Source of the DNA: Lentibacillus kapialis
GTDB lineage: Bacteria > Bacillota > Bacilli > Bacillales > Amphibacillaceae
Assembly: GCF_014646635.1 (NCBI RefSeq)
Contig: NZ_BMNQ01000001.1
Span: 119,976 to 183,975, forward strand
Length of the DNA: 64,000 nucleotides
Reading direction: 5' to 3'
Positions 36,036 to 45,031 of the stretch are shown in pieces. A program made the translations under genes and the position numbers. Each line of letters starts with the position of its first letter. Position 1 is the first letter of the stretch. The notes beneath the pieces were generated by a model. That model made no database searches and had not been told where the DNA came from. It saw nothing but the letters and a program-made list of their open reading frames with translations.

Positions 36036-36662
36036 TTAATAATATCTTTTTTCAATTCCCAATGTTTCGTAAGGAATTTCAATATTAAAGGCGAGATTGT
36101 TAGATTTTAGGTCAAAGCTTTCGACGCTGACGTTCAAGTTACTTCTGATTTGCATATCAGTGACGGCGACGTAGATTTCCTCATTTTTCGGATCGACGGT
36201 TACCCATTCAGGCATTGGCAGATATTTTTTCAAGTACTCCATGATTTTTTTGTTAGGCAATGCCAGCTGTCCAATGGAGATTGACTCCTGTTTCAATATG
36301 ACATCGCCGTTTTTCTGGACAGCCGGTTCCAGATGCACGGTTACCGGTACAGTTGATGAAAAAACAGGCAGCTCGCCAACCAGTTCCACATCCTCTTCCA
36401 GTGAAACACTGTATTGATGGTCGCTGTCGTCCAGCAATTTTTCAATATAGGCATTGACTAGTTCATTGACGTTCTGTTTCGTAGTTCGAACTGTGAATTC
36501 CGAGCTGGGCTGTGTAGTGTGGTCTGACGGTGTCGGTGTCTCTGTTTCTGATACAGGCCAGAAAATCAGTGTCAGGATACCGAGCAGTATCAGTACATTA
36601 ATACCAACAAGCCAGAAGAAAAATTGCTTCCATTTATTGTGTTTCCTTTGATGTTTCGGCAC
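36036..36662 (-). CDS. ypmS: YpmS family protein
   Basis: A 208-residue protein with a basic N terminus, one membrane helix (about 14-34) and an extracellular domain of the YpmS/DUF2140 type (VNELVNAYIEKLL, LPVFSSTVPVTVHLEP, KKYLPMPEWVTVDP). The start is GTG at 36662. Its ribosome site GGGGGTG overlaps the end of ypmR, 14 bp away, so the two genes form an operon as in B. subtilis. The function is unknown; an envelope role is likely from topology. Confidence 0.88.
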   Translation of the reverse strand: MPKHQRKHNKWKQFFFWLVGINVLILLGILTLIFWPVSETETPTPSDHTTQPSSEFTVRTTKQNVNELVNAYIEKLLDDSDHQYSVSLEEDVELVGELPVFSSTVPVTVHLEPAVQKNGDVILKQESISIGQLALPNKKIMEYLKKYLPMPEWVTVDPKNEEIYVAVTDMQIRSNLNVSVESFDLKSNNLAFNIEIPYETLGIEKRYY

Positions 36663-36676
36663 GGTTCCCGCACCCC

Positions 36677-37591
36677 CTATTGATCTGTTAAATATTTCAA
36701 TACACGCCTGGCAAAAAGCTGGTATCCCTGGTGGCTAGGATGGAAATTATCTTCGGCGAATAATTTCTTATCCCCGCTCTTGAATATATCCGCAATTGGA
36801 ATAAATCTCGCGTTATCATATTGTTCCGTGAGACTTCGGCTGGTTTTATTCCAGTCCTCAACAATCATACTCAGTTCTTTTATATCCGGAAAGTAATGCA
36901 TGAAGGGGTTATATATTCCAATCAGATAAATCTCAGCATGATCATTTAAAGCATTTATTTTATCGAAAATTTGCTGCAGAGTACCTTTGTATGTTTCTTT
37001 TGCCGGTGAAAAATCGTTTATCTTCAAATCAGTGAAATTCTCTTTAACGACCTGCATGATATCATTGGCGCCAATCGTAATCAGAACAATATCTGCATTC
37101 TTAACAGACTGAGCGACCTTTGGCTTCTCGAGTCTTTTTAGAAGCTGATCCGACCGGTTGCCACGTTTGCCGTAATTATCAAATGTCACCAGTTGGTTGT
37201 TTCGATTAATCGTATTATCTAAAATACCGACATAGCCGCCATCCACAACATCATCGCCGACACCTTGTGTCAATGAATCACCAATTGCTGTAATGTTTGT
37301 TTCCCTGTTATCAAAAAAATTAATCGTACGTTTGACTGCTTCGCTGAAAATGTCTTGAAGACTGGCAACCGGCTCATCAGCTGTCTCCGACGATAGCTGT
37401 TCGTCATTTGGGGATGTTTTTCCTTTTTCATTGCCGGTGTCTCCAGTATTATTATCCTGCGCTTGTTTCTGTTGTTTAGTATTATGAGCGATTTCATTTA
37501 TAGATTCTTTCGGCGTATCCACGACGAGAAAGAGGGTGATACCTATAAATAGTATGCCCAAAATAATGAGTGTGTATCGTTTTTTGTTCAT
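36677..37591 (-). CDS. ypmR: SGNH/GDSL family esterase-like protein (YpmR)
   Basis: A 304-residue protein with an N-terminal membrane anchor (about 6-25), a polar linker (about 30-75) and an SGNH hydrolase domain. Block I is AIGDSLTQG near 100-108 (nucleophile Ser), block III is TIGANDI and block V is DNFHPSHQGYQ with the catalytic Asp/His. It probably removes acyl or acetyl groups from an envelope molecule. ATG at 37591 is preferred; GTG at 37600 lies within the AGGTG ribosome site region. First gene of ypmRS. Confidence 0.88.
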   Translation of the reverse strand: MNKKRYTLIILGILFIGITLFLVVDTPKESINEIAHNTKQQKQAQDNNTGDTGNEKGKTSPNDEQLSSETADEPVASLQDIFSEAVKRTINFFDNRETNITAIGDSLTQGVGDDVVDGGYVGILDNTINRNNQLVTFDNYGKRGNRSDQLLKRLEKPKVAQSVKNADIVLITIGANDIMQVVKENFTDLKINDFSPAKETYKGTLQQIFDKINALNDHAEIYLIGIYNPFMHYFPDIKELSMIVEDWNKTSRSLTEQYDNARFIPIADIFKSGDKKLFAEDNFHPSHQGYQLFARRVLKYLTDQ

Positions 37592-37785
37592 GATTTTCAC
37601 ACCTATTGAAAGTTATTCTTATGATGCTGGGTTCATCTTATATATGCAGCATCTTATTTTGCAAGTGTCAGGTTTCCTGCTGTTTTGTGCCACAAATAGC
37701 GATCAGCTGACCGCTGAATATCAGCTTTATTTTATTATACCATGATTATGCTTGGCTAATCCCCATTATAAATCATATTTAAACT

Positions 37786-37821
37786 AAAAAAATTCGCCTT
37801 ATGTTGAAGGCGAATTTTTAA
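37786..37821 (-). terminator. Terminator of the sulfhydrylase gene
   Basis: AAAAATTCGCCTT and AAGGCGAATTTTT pair around ATGTTG. Confidence 0.85.
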
Positions 37822-37855
37822 GATGGAAAGTACAGAGGGGTACCCCAGTCAATTT

Positions 37856-39607
37856 TTACTTATGATATCTATGAACACCGTTTTTCCGGATGCGCACTGC
37901 TTCCTCGTAAGCATTTTTGTTTGTGATGACGGCTAATCCGGTGTTCTGTGTGTTTCCAAGCGTTTGAATCGCAGCAGAATTTTCCGCCCAGACGATGCTG
38001 GTATTTTTCTCGTTCAGCTGTTTAGTGATGTCTGCCGGCAATGTCCGTTCATGTGTTAAAATTGCATCGACTGTTAACGGAACGCTGTTTAACTCATGAT
38101 AGATTTGCTCGGTTACAATAGTCTCGTTTGATTGATTGATTGACACAATTTGAAATCCGATCTGCTGCAGCTGTTTTGCACTTTGATAAACTGCACTGTC
38201 CGGCGAATCCAGTCCGTATACAGCAATCGCCTTTTGCCGTATACCGCCATCTGCTCGGTCAAATGGGGAAGCGAGGAGCCAATTTATGACATCTTCCTCA
38301 GTTGGCTCGATAGTTGGTGCTTCACCGGTTGCTTTTGCAATTGCCTGGTCCAGATCAGCTAACGTGTCCTTTGTCGACTCAAGACCGATTGACAGTCGGA
38401 CTAACTCCTCTGTTACACCGCTCTTTTTCAGGTCTTCGGTGCTAAGCTGCTGATGAGTGGTGGATGCAGGGTGGATAATCAGTGATTTCGCATCCCCAAC
38501 GTTGGCAACGTGTGACCAAAGGGTAATGTTATTGATTAGCTTTCTGCCAGCCTCGCGTCCGCCCTTAATGCCGAATGTGATGATGGATCCGTAACCGTTT
38601 TGCAAATATTTATTTGCTAAGTTGTGAGAAGGATGGTTTTCCAATCCCGGATAGTTGACCCATTCGACGGCTGGGTGATTTTTTAGGTAGTTTGCGACCG
38701 CTTCAGCATTTTGATTGTGACGTTTAACACGCAAATGCAGCGTTTCCAGCCCTTGCAGCAGCAGGAATGCATTCTGAGGGCTCAGACTTGCTCCGATATC
38801 CCGCAATAGCTGAACGCGTAACTTCGTAGCAAATGCAGCCGGACCAACATCAATATAGCGCAATCCGTTATAGCTTTCATCCGGTTCGGTAAAGCCAGGG
38901 AAATTCCCATTGTCCCAGTTGAAACGCCCGCCATCAACAACGACACCGCCAATAGTGGTGCCATGGCCGCCGATCCACTTTGTAGCGGAATGGACGACAA
39001 TGTCAGCACCCCATGAAAGTGGCTTCGTGACATATGGTGTTGCAAAGGTATTATCAATAATAAGCGGAATATCGTGATCGTGTGCGATCCCGGCAATTGC
39101 TTCCAAGTCCAATACATTCAAGCTTGGATTCGTAATGATTTCGCCAAATATGGCTTTTGTTTTATCGGTAATCGCATTTTTGATGCTTTCAGGATTGGTT
39201 CCATCAACGAGCTTCACATTAATCCCGTATTTTGGCAATGTGTTGACAAATAAATTGTATGTGCCGCCATATAGGTTACTGTCAGCTACTATGTCATCAC
39301 CGCTTCCGGCAAGATTTAAAATGGATAACGTAATGGCGGCCATGCCGGACGAGGTGGCAACGGCTGCAACGCCATCTTCGAGCAGGGCGATTCGTTGTTC
39401 AAACGCATCATTGGTCGGGTTCATAATACGGGTATAGATGTTGCCCGGCTCTGTAAGCGCGAAGAGATTCTGGGCATGTTCAGTATCCCGGAATACATAG
39501 GAAGTTGTCTGATAGATTGGAACGGCACGGGAGCCGGTTGTCGGATCAGGCTCCTGGCCACCGTGAAGCAGTTGGGTTTCTTGGCTGGGTAGATGAAAAT
39601 TGGTCAT
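37856..39607 (-). CDS. O-acetylhomoserine sulfhydrylase with C-terminal extension
   Basis: A 583-residue protein. Residues 1-430 are a complete Cys/Met metabolism PLP enzyme: [22 protein letters not shown], cofactor Asp in [10 protein letters not shown] and Schiff-base Lys210 in [12 protein letters not shown]. It would make homocysteine from O-acetylhomoserine and sulfide. Residues about 432-583 form an extra domain ([32 protein letters not shown]...) like CoA-binding/Rossmann-type modules; its role is unknown. A SAM-I riboswitch precedes the gene, so methionine sufficiency should shut it off. AAGGAGG precedes the ATG. Confidence 0.9.
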   Translation of the reverse strand: MTNFHLPSQETQLLHGGQEPDPTTGSRAVPIYQTTSYVFRDTEHAQNLFALTEPGNIYTRIMNPTNDAFEQRIALLEDGVAAVATSSGMAAITLSILNLAGSGDDIVADSNLYGGTYNLFVNTLPKYGINVKLVDGTNPESIKNAITDKTKAIFGEIITNPSLNVLDLEAIAGIAHDHDIPLIIDNTFATPYVTKPLSWGADIVVHSATKWIGGHGTTIGGVVVDGGRFNWDNGNFPGFTEPDESYNGLRYIDVGPAAFATKLRVQLLRDIGASLSPQNAFLLLQGLETLHLRVKRHNQNAEAVANYLKNHPAVEWVNYPGLENHPSHNLANKYLQNGYGSIITFGIKGGREAGRKLINNITLWSHVANVGDAKSLIIHPASTTHQQLSTEDLKKSGVTEELVRLSIGLESTKDTLADLDQAIAKATGEAPTIEPTEEDVINWLLASPFDRADGGIRQKAIAVYGLDSPDSAVYQSAKQLQQIGFQIVSINQSNETIVTEQIYHELNSVPLTVDAILTHERTLPADITKQLNEKNTSIVWAENSAAIQTLGNTQNTGLAVITNKNAYEEAVRIRKNGVHRYHK

Positions 39608-39680
39608 GAGAAATTCCTCCTTAAGAAATGGTGTATAGCTGTAAAAAGCTGAATTTAGGCTGGAAGAGGGGAAAAAACAA

Positions 39681-39708
39681 AAACCCCCTTCATAAGAGAA
39701 GAGGGTTT
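39681..39708 (-). terminator. Riboswitch expression-platform terminator
   Basis: On the minus strand AACCCTCTT pairs with AAGGGGGTT, followed by a T run. It lies between the SAM-I aptamer and the sulfhydrylase gene. Confidence 0.85.
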
Positions 39709-39728
39709 GTTTTATGTAACCGTTCCTC

Positions 39729-39850
39729 CTCTTATCTTCCAGATCGCATCTGATCTGTAGGATTTAGCACCTTTCAAGGTAAAATCACCTGCCTTGATGG
39801 TTGCCGGGCTTCTCAGGGCCTGTCCCTCCGCCACTCTTGATAAGAGATGC
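39729..39850 (-). ncRNA. SAM-I (S-box) riboswitch aptamer
   Basis: Reading the minus strand from 39850: P1 strand CTCTTATC, then AGAGTGGCGGAGGGAC, GGCCCTGAGAAGCCCGGCAA, AAGGTGCTAAATCC and the closing GATAAGAG (39736-39729). These are the conserved S-box segments. SAM binding should favour the terminator at 39681-39708 and stop transcription of the sulfhydrylase gene. Confidence 0.95.
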
Positions 39851-39987
39851 AAATGTTATTAATTTAATGAACATTATATACACTGCCCGGGTTATAAGTC
39901 AAGCTTTTTTTTACTTTTTAACGTGTAGTTGATAAAAAAATGCGACACAGTATAAGGCTTCTTCTATTTGTGAATACGAGATGTGTT

Positions 39988-40890
39988 TTAATTTTGTTCC
40001 TGCCGACGGATCAGTTTTGGATGGGCTGAAGCCATGTAAATAATAAGAGCTACCCAGATCAAACCAAACGAAAGGAAATGTGCAGTGGAGAAGTTTTCCT
40101 TATAAACAAACACACCGAGAATCAGCATGATAGTCGGTGCAATATACTGCAAAAAACCTACCATTGATAATGGAATTTTTCTGGCGCCGGTTGCGAACAT
40201 AAGAAGCGGAACAGCAGTTGCCACGCCGGCACCAATCAATAATGGCCCCGTAGCGGAAAACATCATTGCCGGCTTTAAGGAACTGTCCGGTGTGACAAGC
40301 AGATAAATGAGGGCAATGGGTGACACGATCATCGTTTCCACTGTTAATCCGAACATGGCACTGATATTAACCGTTTTTTTCAAAAGACCATAAATGGCGA
40401 AACTGAACGCCAGGACCAGTGAGACCCAGGGAAATACACCATAACTGACGGTGAGATTGACAACGCCGACTGCGGCCAGGGCAAATGCAAACAGCTGTCG
40501 CCTTGTCAGTGATTCTTTTAATACAATCATTCCCAATAAAATGCTGACAAGCGGATTGATGTAATAGCCCAGACTTGTTTGGATGACATGATCATGATTA
40601 ACGGCCCAAATAAAGGTGAGCCAGTTTAAGCTGATAACAAACGAGGCGACGGTGATGCCAATGAATTGTTTTTTGTTTTTAAGAATGGCCTTAAACGCCT
40701 GCATGAACGGTTTCCATTTCCGAACAGCGAAGACAATAATAAGCATAAAAATGAATGACCATAAAATGCGGTGGGCCAATATTTCCCCAGGGGGTGTTTC
40801 ATATAGAAGTTTCCAGTAAATTGGCAAGAATCCCCATAAAATATAAGCAACAGCAGCATATAGAATACCTGCTTTGTGTTCCTGATCCAT
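39988..40890 (-). CDS. rarD: EamA family transporter RarD
   Basis: A 300-residue ten-helix protein of the drug/metabolite superfamily. It starts with the typical GILYAAVAYILWGFLPIYWKLL and has paired EamA halves with NWLTFIWAVNHDHVIQTSLGYYINPL, a RarD signature. RarD proteins are named for chloramphenicol sensitivity in Pseudomonas; the transported metabolite is unclear. AGGAGGAGAACC lies upstream. A cre-like site lies about 80 bp before the start on the divergent side shared with megL. Confidence 0.88.
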   Translation of the reverse strand: MDQEHKAGILYAAVAYILWGFLPIYWKLLYETPPGEILAHRILWSFIFMLIIVFAVRKWKPFMQAFKAILKNKKQFIGITVASFVISLNWLTFIWAVNHDHVIQTSLGYYINPLVSILLGMIVLKESLTRRQLFAFALAAVGVVNLTVSYGVFPWVSLVLAFSFAIYGLLKKTVNISAMFGLTVETMIVSPIALIYLLVTPDSSLKPAMMFSATGPLLIGAGVATAVPLLMFATGARKIPLSMVGFLQYIAPTIMLILGVFVYKENFSTAHFLSFGLIWVALIIYMASAHPKLIRRQEQN

Positions 40891-40968
40891 GGTTCTCCTC
40901 CTTTATGTAAATAATCCAAGTTTAGAATTTATTTTTGAAAAAAGCAATTTGAGAGCACCGTTTCTTTA

Positions 40969-40984
40969 TGGCAAACGCTTTCAA
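40969..40984. promoter_or_regulatory. cre-like site between rarD and megL
   Basis: TGGCAAACGCTTTCAA matches WTGNNARCGNWWWCAW at all but one fixed position. It lies near probable promoters for both divergent genes. CcpA control is inferred. Confidence 0.5.
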
Positions 40985-41059
40985 AATGATTTCAAATGCA
41001 ATAGAATAATAGTATAGGTGTATGTTCTGCTTTTACGGACAGAAATCTCTTCTTCAAGG

Positions 41060-41165
41060 TTTCGAGGAATCCGGGAAAGGCAAGCGATGATCAGCAGTCA
41101 GTAAAGCTCCGATTCTGCTGAACTGACATTCAGCGGGATAAACGCACCACCTAATGACGTGTTAT
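41060..41165 (+). promoter_or_regulatory. Structured leader before megL (unclassified)
   Basis: The leader offers competing pairings: CAGCAG (41092) with CTGCTG (41115), GTCAGT (41097) with ACTGAC (41122), and GCTGAA (41117) with TTCAGC (41129). It matches no riboswitch I know. Confidence 0.35.
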
Positions 41166-41193
41166 TTTATAGAGGGAGAGGGAGGAATTATGT

Positions 41194-42378
41194 ATGACGG
41201 AAAATCATAAACAATTCGAAACATCAGCCATTCATGACGGTTATGATCCGTCTGACTTGTTGGGGAGTCTTGCCACGCCATTATTCCAGACATCCACATT
41301 TACATTCGAAACCGCAGAGCAGGGGGAACGTCGTTTTGCCGGTGAGGAAGCGGGTTATATATATTCGAGACTTGGCAACCCGACTGTCAGTGTGCTTGAG
41401 GAAAAAATGGCTGCCCTGGAAAAAGGCGAACGCGCACTTGGCTTTGCTTCAGGTATGGCTGCAGTTTCCGCAATTTTGGTTGCATTGACAAAAGCAAATG
41501 ATCATATCATATGTTCGGCTGGGCTATATGGCTGCACATTCGGTTTGGTAAGCATGATGAAAGAAAAATATAATATTGAACACGACTTTTCAATGATGGA
41601 GACAAAAGATGAACTGCGGCAATTGATCCGGCCGCAAACGACATGTATTTATGTTGAGACTCCGATTAACCCAACGATGAAGCTGATCGATCTGGAAATG
41701 GTTTCCGAAGTGGCTCGCGAGCATAATATTCCGGTAGTGGTGGATAACACGTTCGCCTCACCGTATTTGCAGCGGCCGCTCGAACTTGGTTGTGATGTCG
41801 TGATTCACAGTGCGACCAAATACATTGGCGGGCACGGCGATGTCATAGCCGGGGTAGCTGTCGGGACGAGGGAATTCCTTGATAACGTGCAGATGACTAC
41901 ACAAAAAGATATCGGTGGAATCATGTCGCCGCTTGATGCATGGCTTTTGATCAGGGGGCTGAAAACCCTGCCAATAAGGGTTGATCGTCATTGTGACAAT
42001 GCCGAAAAAATTTACGCTGAATTAAGCAGCCATCCAAACGTAAGCCGTGTTCTTTATCCGGACGACCACGATCATCCGGATTACCATATCCGACAAAACC
42101 AAATGAAACGCGGCGGCGGTCTTATTTCATTTGAGATAAAGGGCACAAAGAAGGATGCTCAGCAAATGTTGAACAATCTTGAATTTGTCAAAATCGCCGT
42201 CAGCCTGGGTGATGCTGAAACCCTGATTCAGCATCCGGCAACAATGACACATGCGGTTGTGCCGGAAGCATCCCGACAAAAAATGGGTATAACGGATCAG
42301 CTCATTCGATTATCGGTTGGACTTGAAGAATGGAAAGACATCTGGAAAGACCTTGAACAAGCGTTGGATCGGCTGTAA
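41194..42378 (+). CDS. megL: Methionine gamma-lyase (PLP-dependent)
   Basis: A 394-residue Cys/Met metabolism PLP enzyme. Schiff-base Lys209 lies in HSATKYIGGHGD and the cofactor Asp in VVDNTFASPY. LYGCTFGL includes Tyr112 and Cys114, the YGCT form typical of methionine gamma-lyases. The expected reaction splits methionine to methanethiol, 2-oxobutyrate and ammonia. Cystathionine gamma-lyase or synthase is the main alternative. The true start is the ATG at 41194 behind GGGAGAGGGAGG. It is a single gene with a long leader, a possible cre site upstream and a terminator downstream. Confidence 0.85.
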   Translation: MTENHKQFETSAIHDGYDPSDLLGSLATPLFQTSTFTFETAEQGERRFAGEEAGYIYSRLGNPTVSVLEEKMAALEKGERALGFASGMAAVSAILVALTKANDHIICSAGLYGCTFGLVSMMKEKYNIEHDFSMMETKDELRQLIRPQTTCIYVETPINPTMKLIDLEMVSEVAREHNIPVVVDNTFASPYLQRPLELGCDVVIHSATKYIGGHGDVIAGVAVGTREFLDNVQMTTQKDIGGIMSPLDAWLLIRGLKTLPIRVDRHCDNAEKIYAELSSHPNVSRVLYPDDHDHPDYHIRQNQMKRGGGLISFEIKGTKKDAQQMLNNLEFVKIAVSLGDAETLIQHPATMTHAVVPEASRQKMGITDQLIRLSVGLEEWKDIWKDLEQALDRL

Positions 42379-42768
42379 CCATAGCGGTTACCCAATGCTA
42401 TTATCTTAAATGCATATATCCTGAATGTTTCGTTTCCGCATTTATTTTTGGGAGGATGCGCCTGTGCCCATTTTGGTACAGGTTTTTTCTTTTCCCATAA
42501 GTTTGGTCTGTTCTTTACGTCGAACAGACTAAACGCCATCATTCGTTTGCATGATAAAGCTGTATGAAGTTCAAAATATGGGCAGCGTGTATAGGGCAGA
42601 AAGAACCCGGTTGGTCATGATTATGTCAAGCCGGCGGGAAACTTCTTTTAAAAAAGCGTTCCTGACACGATAATATTCAAAGCGATTAAACAATCGATTA
42701 ACGAACTAAGGAAAATTGTGCTATGATGAGTTGAAATGACTCGTTTTCTAAAAAGAGAGGTTTTAATC
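42379..42768 (+). other. Intergenic region between megL and cls
   Basis: It holds the megL terminator, an imperfect hairpin at about 42501-42534 (GTTTGGTCTGTTC with GAACAGACTAAAC) and a likely cls -10 TATGAT near 42722. No gene was seen. Confidence 0.5.
42459..42490 (+). terminator. Terminator after megL
   Basis: CCTGTGCC pairs with GGTACAGG and TTTTTT follows. Confidence 0.75.
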
Positions 42769-44211
42769 GTGGGATTTTGGTCAATCGTGTTGGAAATTCT
42801 CCTTGTTTTAAACATAACACTGGCCTTAACCATCATTTTTTTGGAACGAAAAGATGCTTCGGCAACGTGGGCGTGGCTGATGGTATTGCTTTTCCTTCCT
42901 GTAGTTGGTTTCATATTGTATTTGATTTTTGGAAGACGGATTAGCAGTCAGCGCATTTTTACCTGGGATACAAAAGTGAGGTTAGGCGTTAAACGGGCTG
43001 TACAGGAACAATTGCGTGCGCTGGAAGAGGATCAATTCCAATATAAAAATCCGGATTTGGCTGCATACAAAGATCTTTATTATATGCACCTCCACAATGA
43101 TGATGCGATTTTAACGCAGGATAACAGTGTAAATATCTTTACAGATGGCAAAGAAAAGTTTGATGAACTCCTTAAAGATATGGAACAGGCGACAGATCAT
43201 ATTCATCTGTTATACTATATATTGCGCCACGATCGACTCGGCAAACGGACGGCTGATGTTCTTATCCGAAAAGTTAAACAGGGTGTAGAGGTGCGTGTGC
43301 TCTATGACGATATGGGATCACGAAAAATAAGCAAAAAGTTTATTCGTCGCATGCGGAAGGCGGGTATTGAAATTGAATCTTTTTTTCCTCCCAAAATCCC
43401 AAAAGTGAACTTTAAAATCAATTATCGTAACCACCGGAAATTAGCTATCATTGATGGGAAAGTTGGTTATATCGGCGGTTTTAATATCGGTGATGAATAT
43501 TTGGGACACAGTAAAAAGTTCGGTTACTGGCGCGATACTCATTTGCGTATTTGCGGGGATGCAGTCGCCAATATGCAAACGCGGTTTTTTTTGGACTGGA
43601 ACCAGGCATCACGGCACAATATCGCGTATGATGAACGGTATTATGCTTATGACACATGTGGGGATGTCGGGGTACAAATCGTATCAAGCGGGCCGGACTC
43701 CGATTGGGAGCAGATTAAGAATGGTTATATTAAGATGATTATGTCGGCAAAAGAATATGTTTACATTCAAACACCTTACTATATCCCGGATGACAGCCTG
43801 CAGGATGCATTGCGGATTGCCTCGCTGTCAGGTGTTGATGTGAAAGTCATGATCCCGAATAAGCCGGATCATCCATTTGTCTATTGGGCAACATTATCCT
43901 ATATCGGTGATTTACTGGATGCTGGGGGAAATGTATACATTTATCAAAAAGGCTTTTTGCATGCTAAAACAATTATCGTGGATGGTAAGATTGCCTCGGT
44001 TGGTACCGCAAACATCGATGTACGCAGTTTCCGCCTTAATTTTGAAGTGAATGCATTCCTGTATGACCAGGGATTATCGGAAAGATTGCTCAAGGCATTT
44101 AATGATGATATTTCATATTCAACTCAAATGACTTGGAACCTGTATAAAAAGCGGTCGTTTGGAGTGCGTTTTAAGGAGTCTATTTCACGATTGATTTCCC
44201 CGATACTATAA
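42769..44211 (+). CDS. cls: Cardiolipin synthase
   Basis: A 480-residue phospholipase-D-type enzyme of the usual ClsA length. Two N-terminal helices (about 3-22 and 33-51) precede two catalytic domains. Their HKD motifs are HRKLAIIDG at 222 and HAKTIIVDG at 398. It joins two phosphatidylglycerol molecules to form cardiolipin in the membrane. Cardiolipin rises in salt-stressed Bacillaceae. GTG at 42769 is chosen because GAGAGG is eight bases upstream; the in-frame ATG at 42736 has no site. Confidence 0.93.
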   Translation: MGFWSIVLEILLVLNITLALTIIFLERKDASATWAWLMVLLFLPVVGFILYLIFGRRISSQRIFTWDTKVRLGVKRAVQEQLRALEEDQFQYKNPDLAAYKDLYYMHLHNDDAILTQDNSVNIFTDGKEKFDELLKDMEQATDHIHLLYYILRHDRLGKRTADVLIRKVKQGVEVRVLYDDMGSRKISKKFIRRMRKAGIEIESFFPPKIPKVNFKINYRNHRKLAIIDGKVGYIGGFNIGDEYLGHSKKFGYWRDTHLRICGDAVANMQTRFFLDWNQASRHNIAYDERYYAYDTCGDVGVQIVSSGPDSDWEQIKNGYIKMIMSAKEYVYIQTPYYIPDDSLQDALRIASLSGVDVKVMIPNKPDHPFVYWATLSYIGDLLDAGGNVYIYQKGFLHAKTIIVDGKIASVGTANIDVRSFRLNFEVNAFLYDQGLSERLLKAFNDDISYSTQMTWNLYKKRSFGVRFKESISRLISPIL

Positions 44212-44252
44212 TGGGACTAATACACGTAAATTGATGAAACGGAGGAGAAGAT

Positions 44253-44774
44253 ATGGACAAGAAACCTTGCAGGGATTCGCTTGCCGTTAAGACAGCACAT
44301 GTACTCCCGCCGGATACTAATAATCACGGCACATTGTTCGGAGGCAGGCTGATGGCTTATATCGATGATGTTGCAGCGATTGCGGCTGTGCGGCACGCGC
44401 GAAAACCGGTCGTAACGGCATCAACAGATTCGGTTGACTTTCTTTCGCCGGTTAAAGAAGGGGATTCCATCTGCGTTGAAGCTTACGTAACATGGACACA
44501 CCATACATCTATGGAAGTATTTATAAAAGCGGTGACGGAAAATCTGCTAACGGGTGATCGGAAAGTATGCACGACAGCTTTTTCCACCTTTGTAGCGATA
44601 GATGAGAATGGAAAACCGGATTCTGTTCCACAGGTTTATCCGGTATCGGATCAGGAAAAAGAATTGCATGCATCAGCACCAGAACGTGCAGATCAACGGA
44701 AAAAGCGGCGTGGTCATTCCAAGGAAATGGCTGCAACGTATGGCACACGTTATCCGTGGAATAAAGCGGATTAA
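44253..44774 (+). CDS. ykhA: Acyl-CoA thioesterase, hotdog fold (YkhA-like)
   Basis: A 173-residue hotdog thioesterase. NNHGTLFGGRLMAYIDDVA (Asn24, Asp39) supplies the usual catalytic residues, followed by SVDFLSPVKEGD and the CTTAFSTFVAID strand. The tail after residue 135 is highly charged. It should hydrolyse medium or long acyl-CoA in the cytosol. GGAGGAG precedes the ATG. It lies 41 bp after cls, so shared transcription is possible. Confidence 0.9.
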   Translation: MDKKPCRDSLAVKTAHVLPPDTNNHGTLFGGRLMAYIDDVAAIAAVRHARKPVVTASTDSVDFLSPVKEGDSICVEAYVTWTHHTSMEVFIKAVTENLLTGDRKVCTTAFSTFVAIDENGKPDSVPQVYPVSDQEKELHASAPERADQRKKRRGHSKEMAATYGTRYPWNKAD

Positions 44775-44952
44775 TATGAAACTGTTTGATAGATGGCTTG
44801 CTCAACTCAGTGGATAATAGCAGCTGCTGTGTGCGAAGAACAGGCTGTCGTCTTGCATTTTCCTTTCAAAACACTTACCATAAAGATATAGATTCATTCA
44901 CACCATTTGAGGTGATGGCTTAATGGTTGGTTTATCCGCTTGCACCCAAAAC

Positions 44953-44996
44953 GATAGAGGCATGGTTTAATAGCCATCGCCTCTTTTTTTATGCAC
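44953..44996 (+). terminator. Terminator or attenuator between ykhA and hutH
   Basis: AGAGGCATGG pairs with CCATCGCCTCT (one bulge), followed by TTTTTTT. It is 40 bp before hutH, so it may end ykhA transcription or act as a hutH leader terminator. Confidence 0.7.
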
Positions 44997-45031
44997 TTTA
45001 ATAAACTAATGCAATAATACGGAGGGGAAGA

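Noticed and set aside
41060..41165. SAM riboswitch before megL
   Set aside because: The conserved S-box segments (GGCCCT, CCCGGCAA, AAGGTGCTAAATCC) seen at 39.8 kb are absent here.
44841..45000. HutP RNA-binding site before hutH
   Set aside because: I could not find the regularly spaced NAG triplets that HutP needs, and no hutP gene is nearby.
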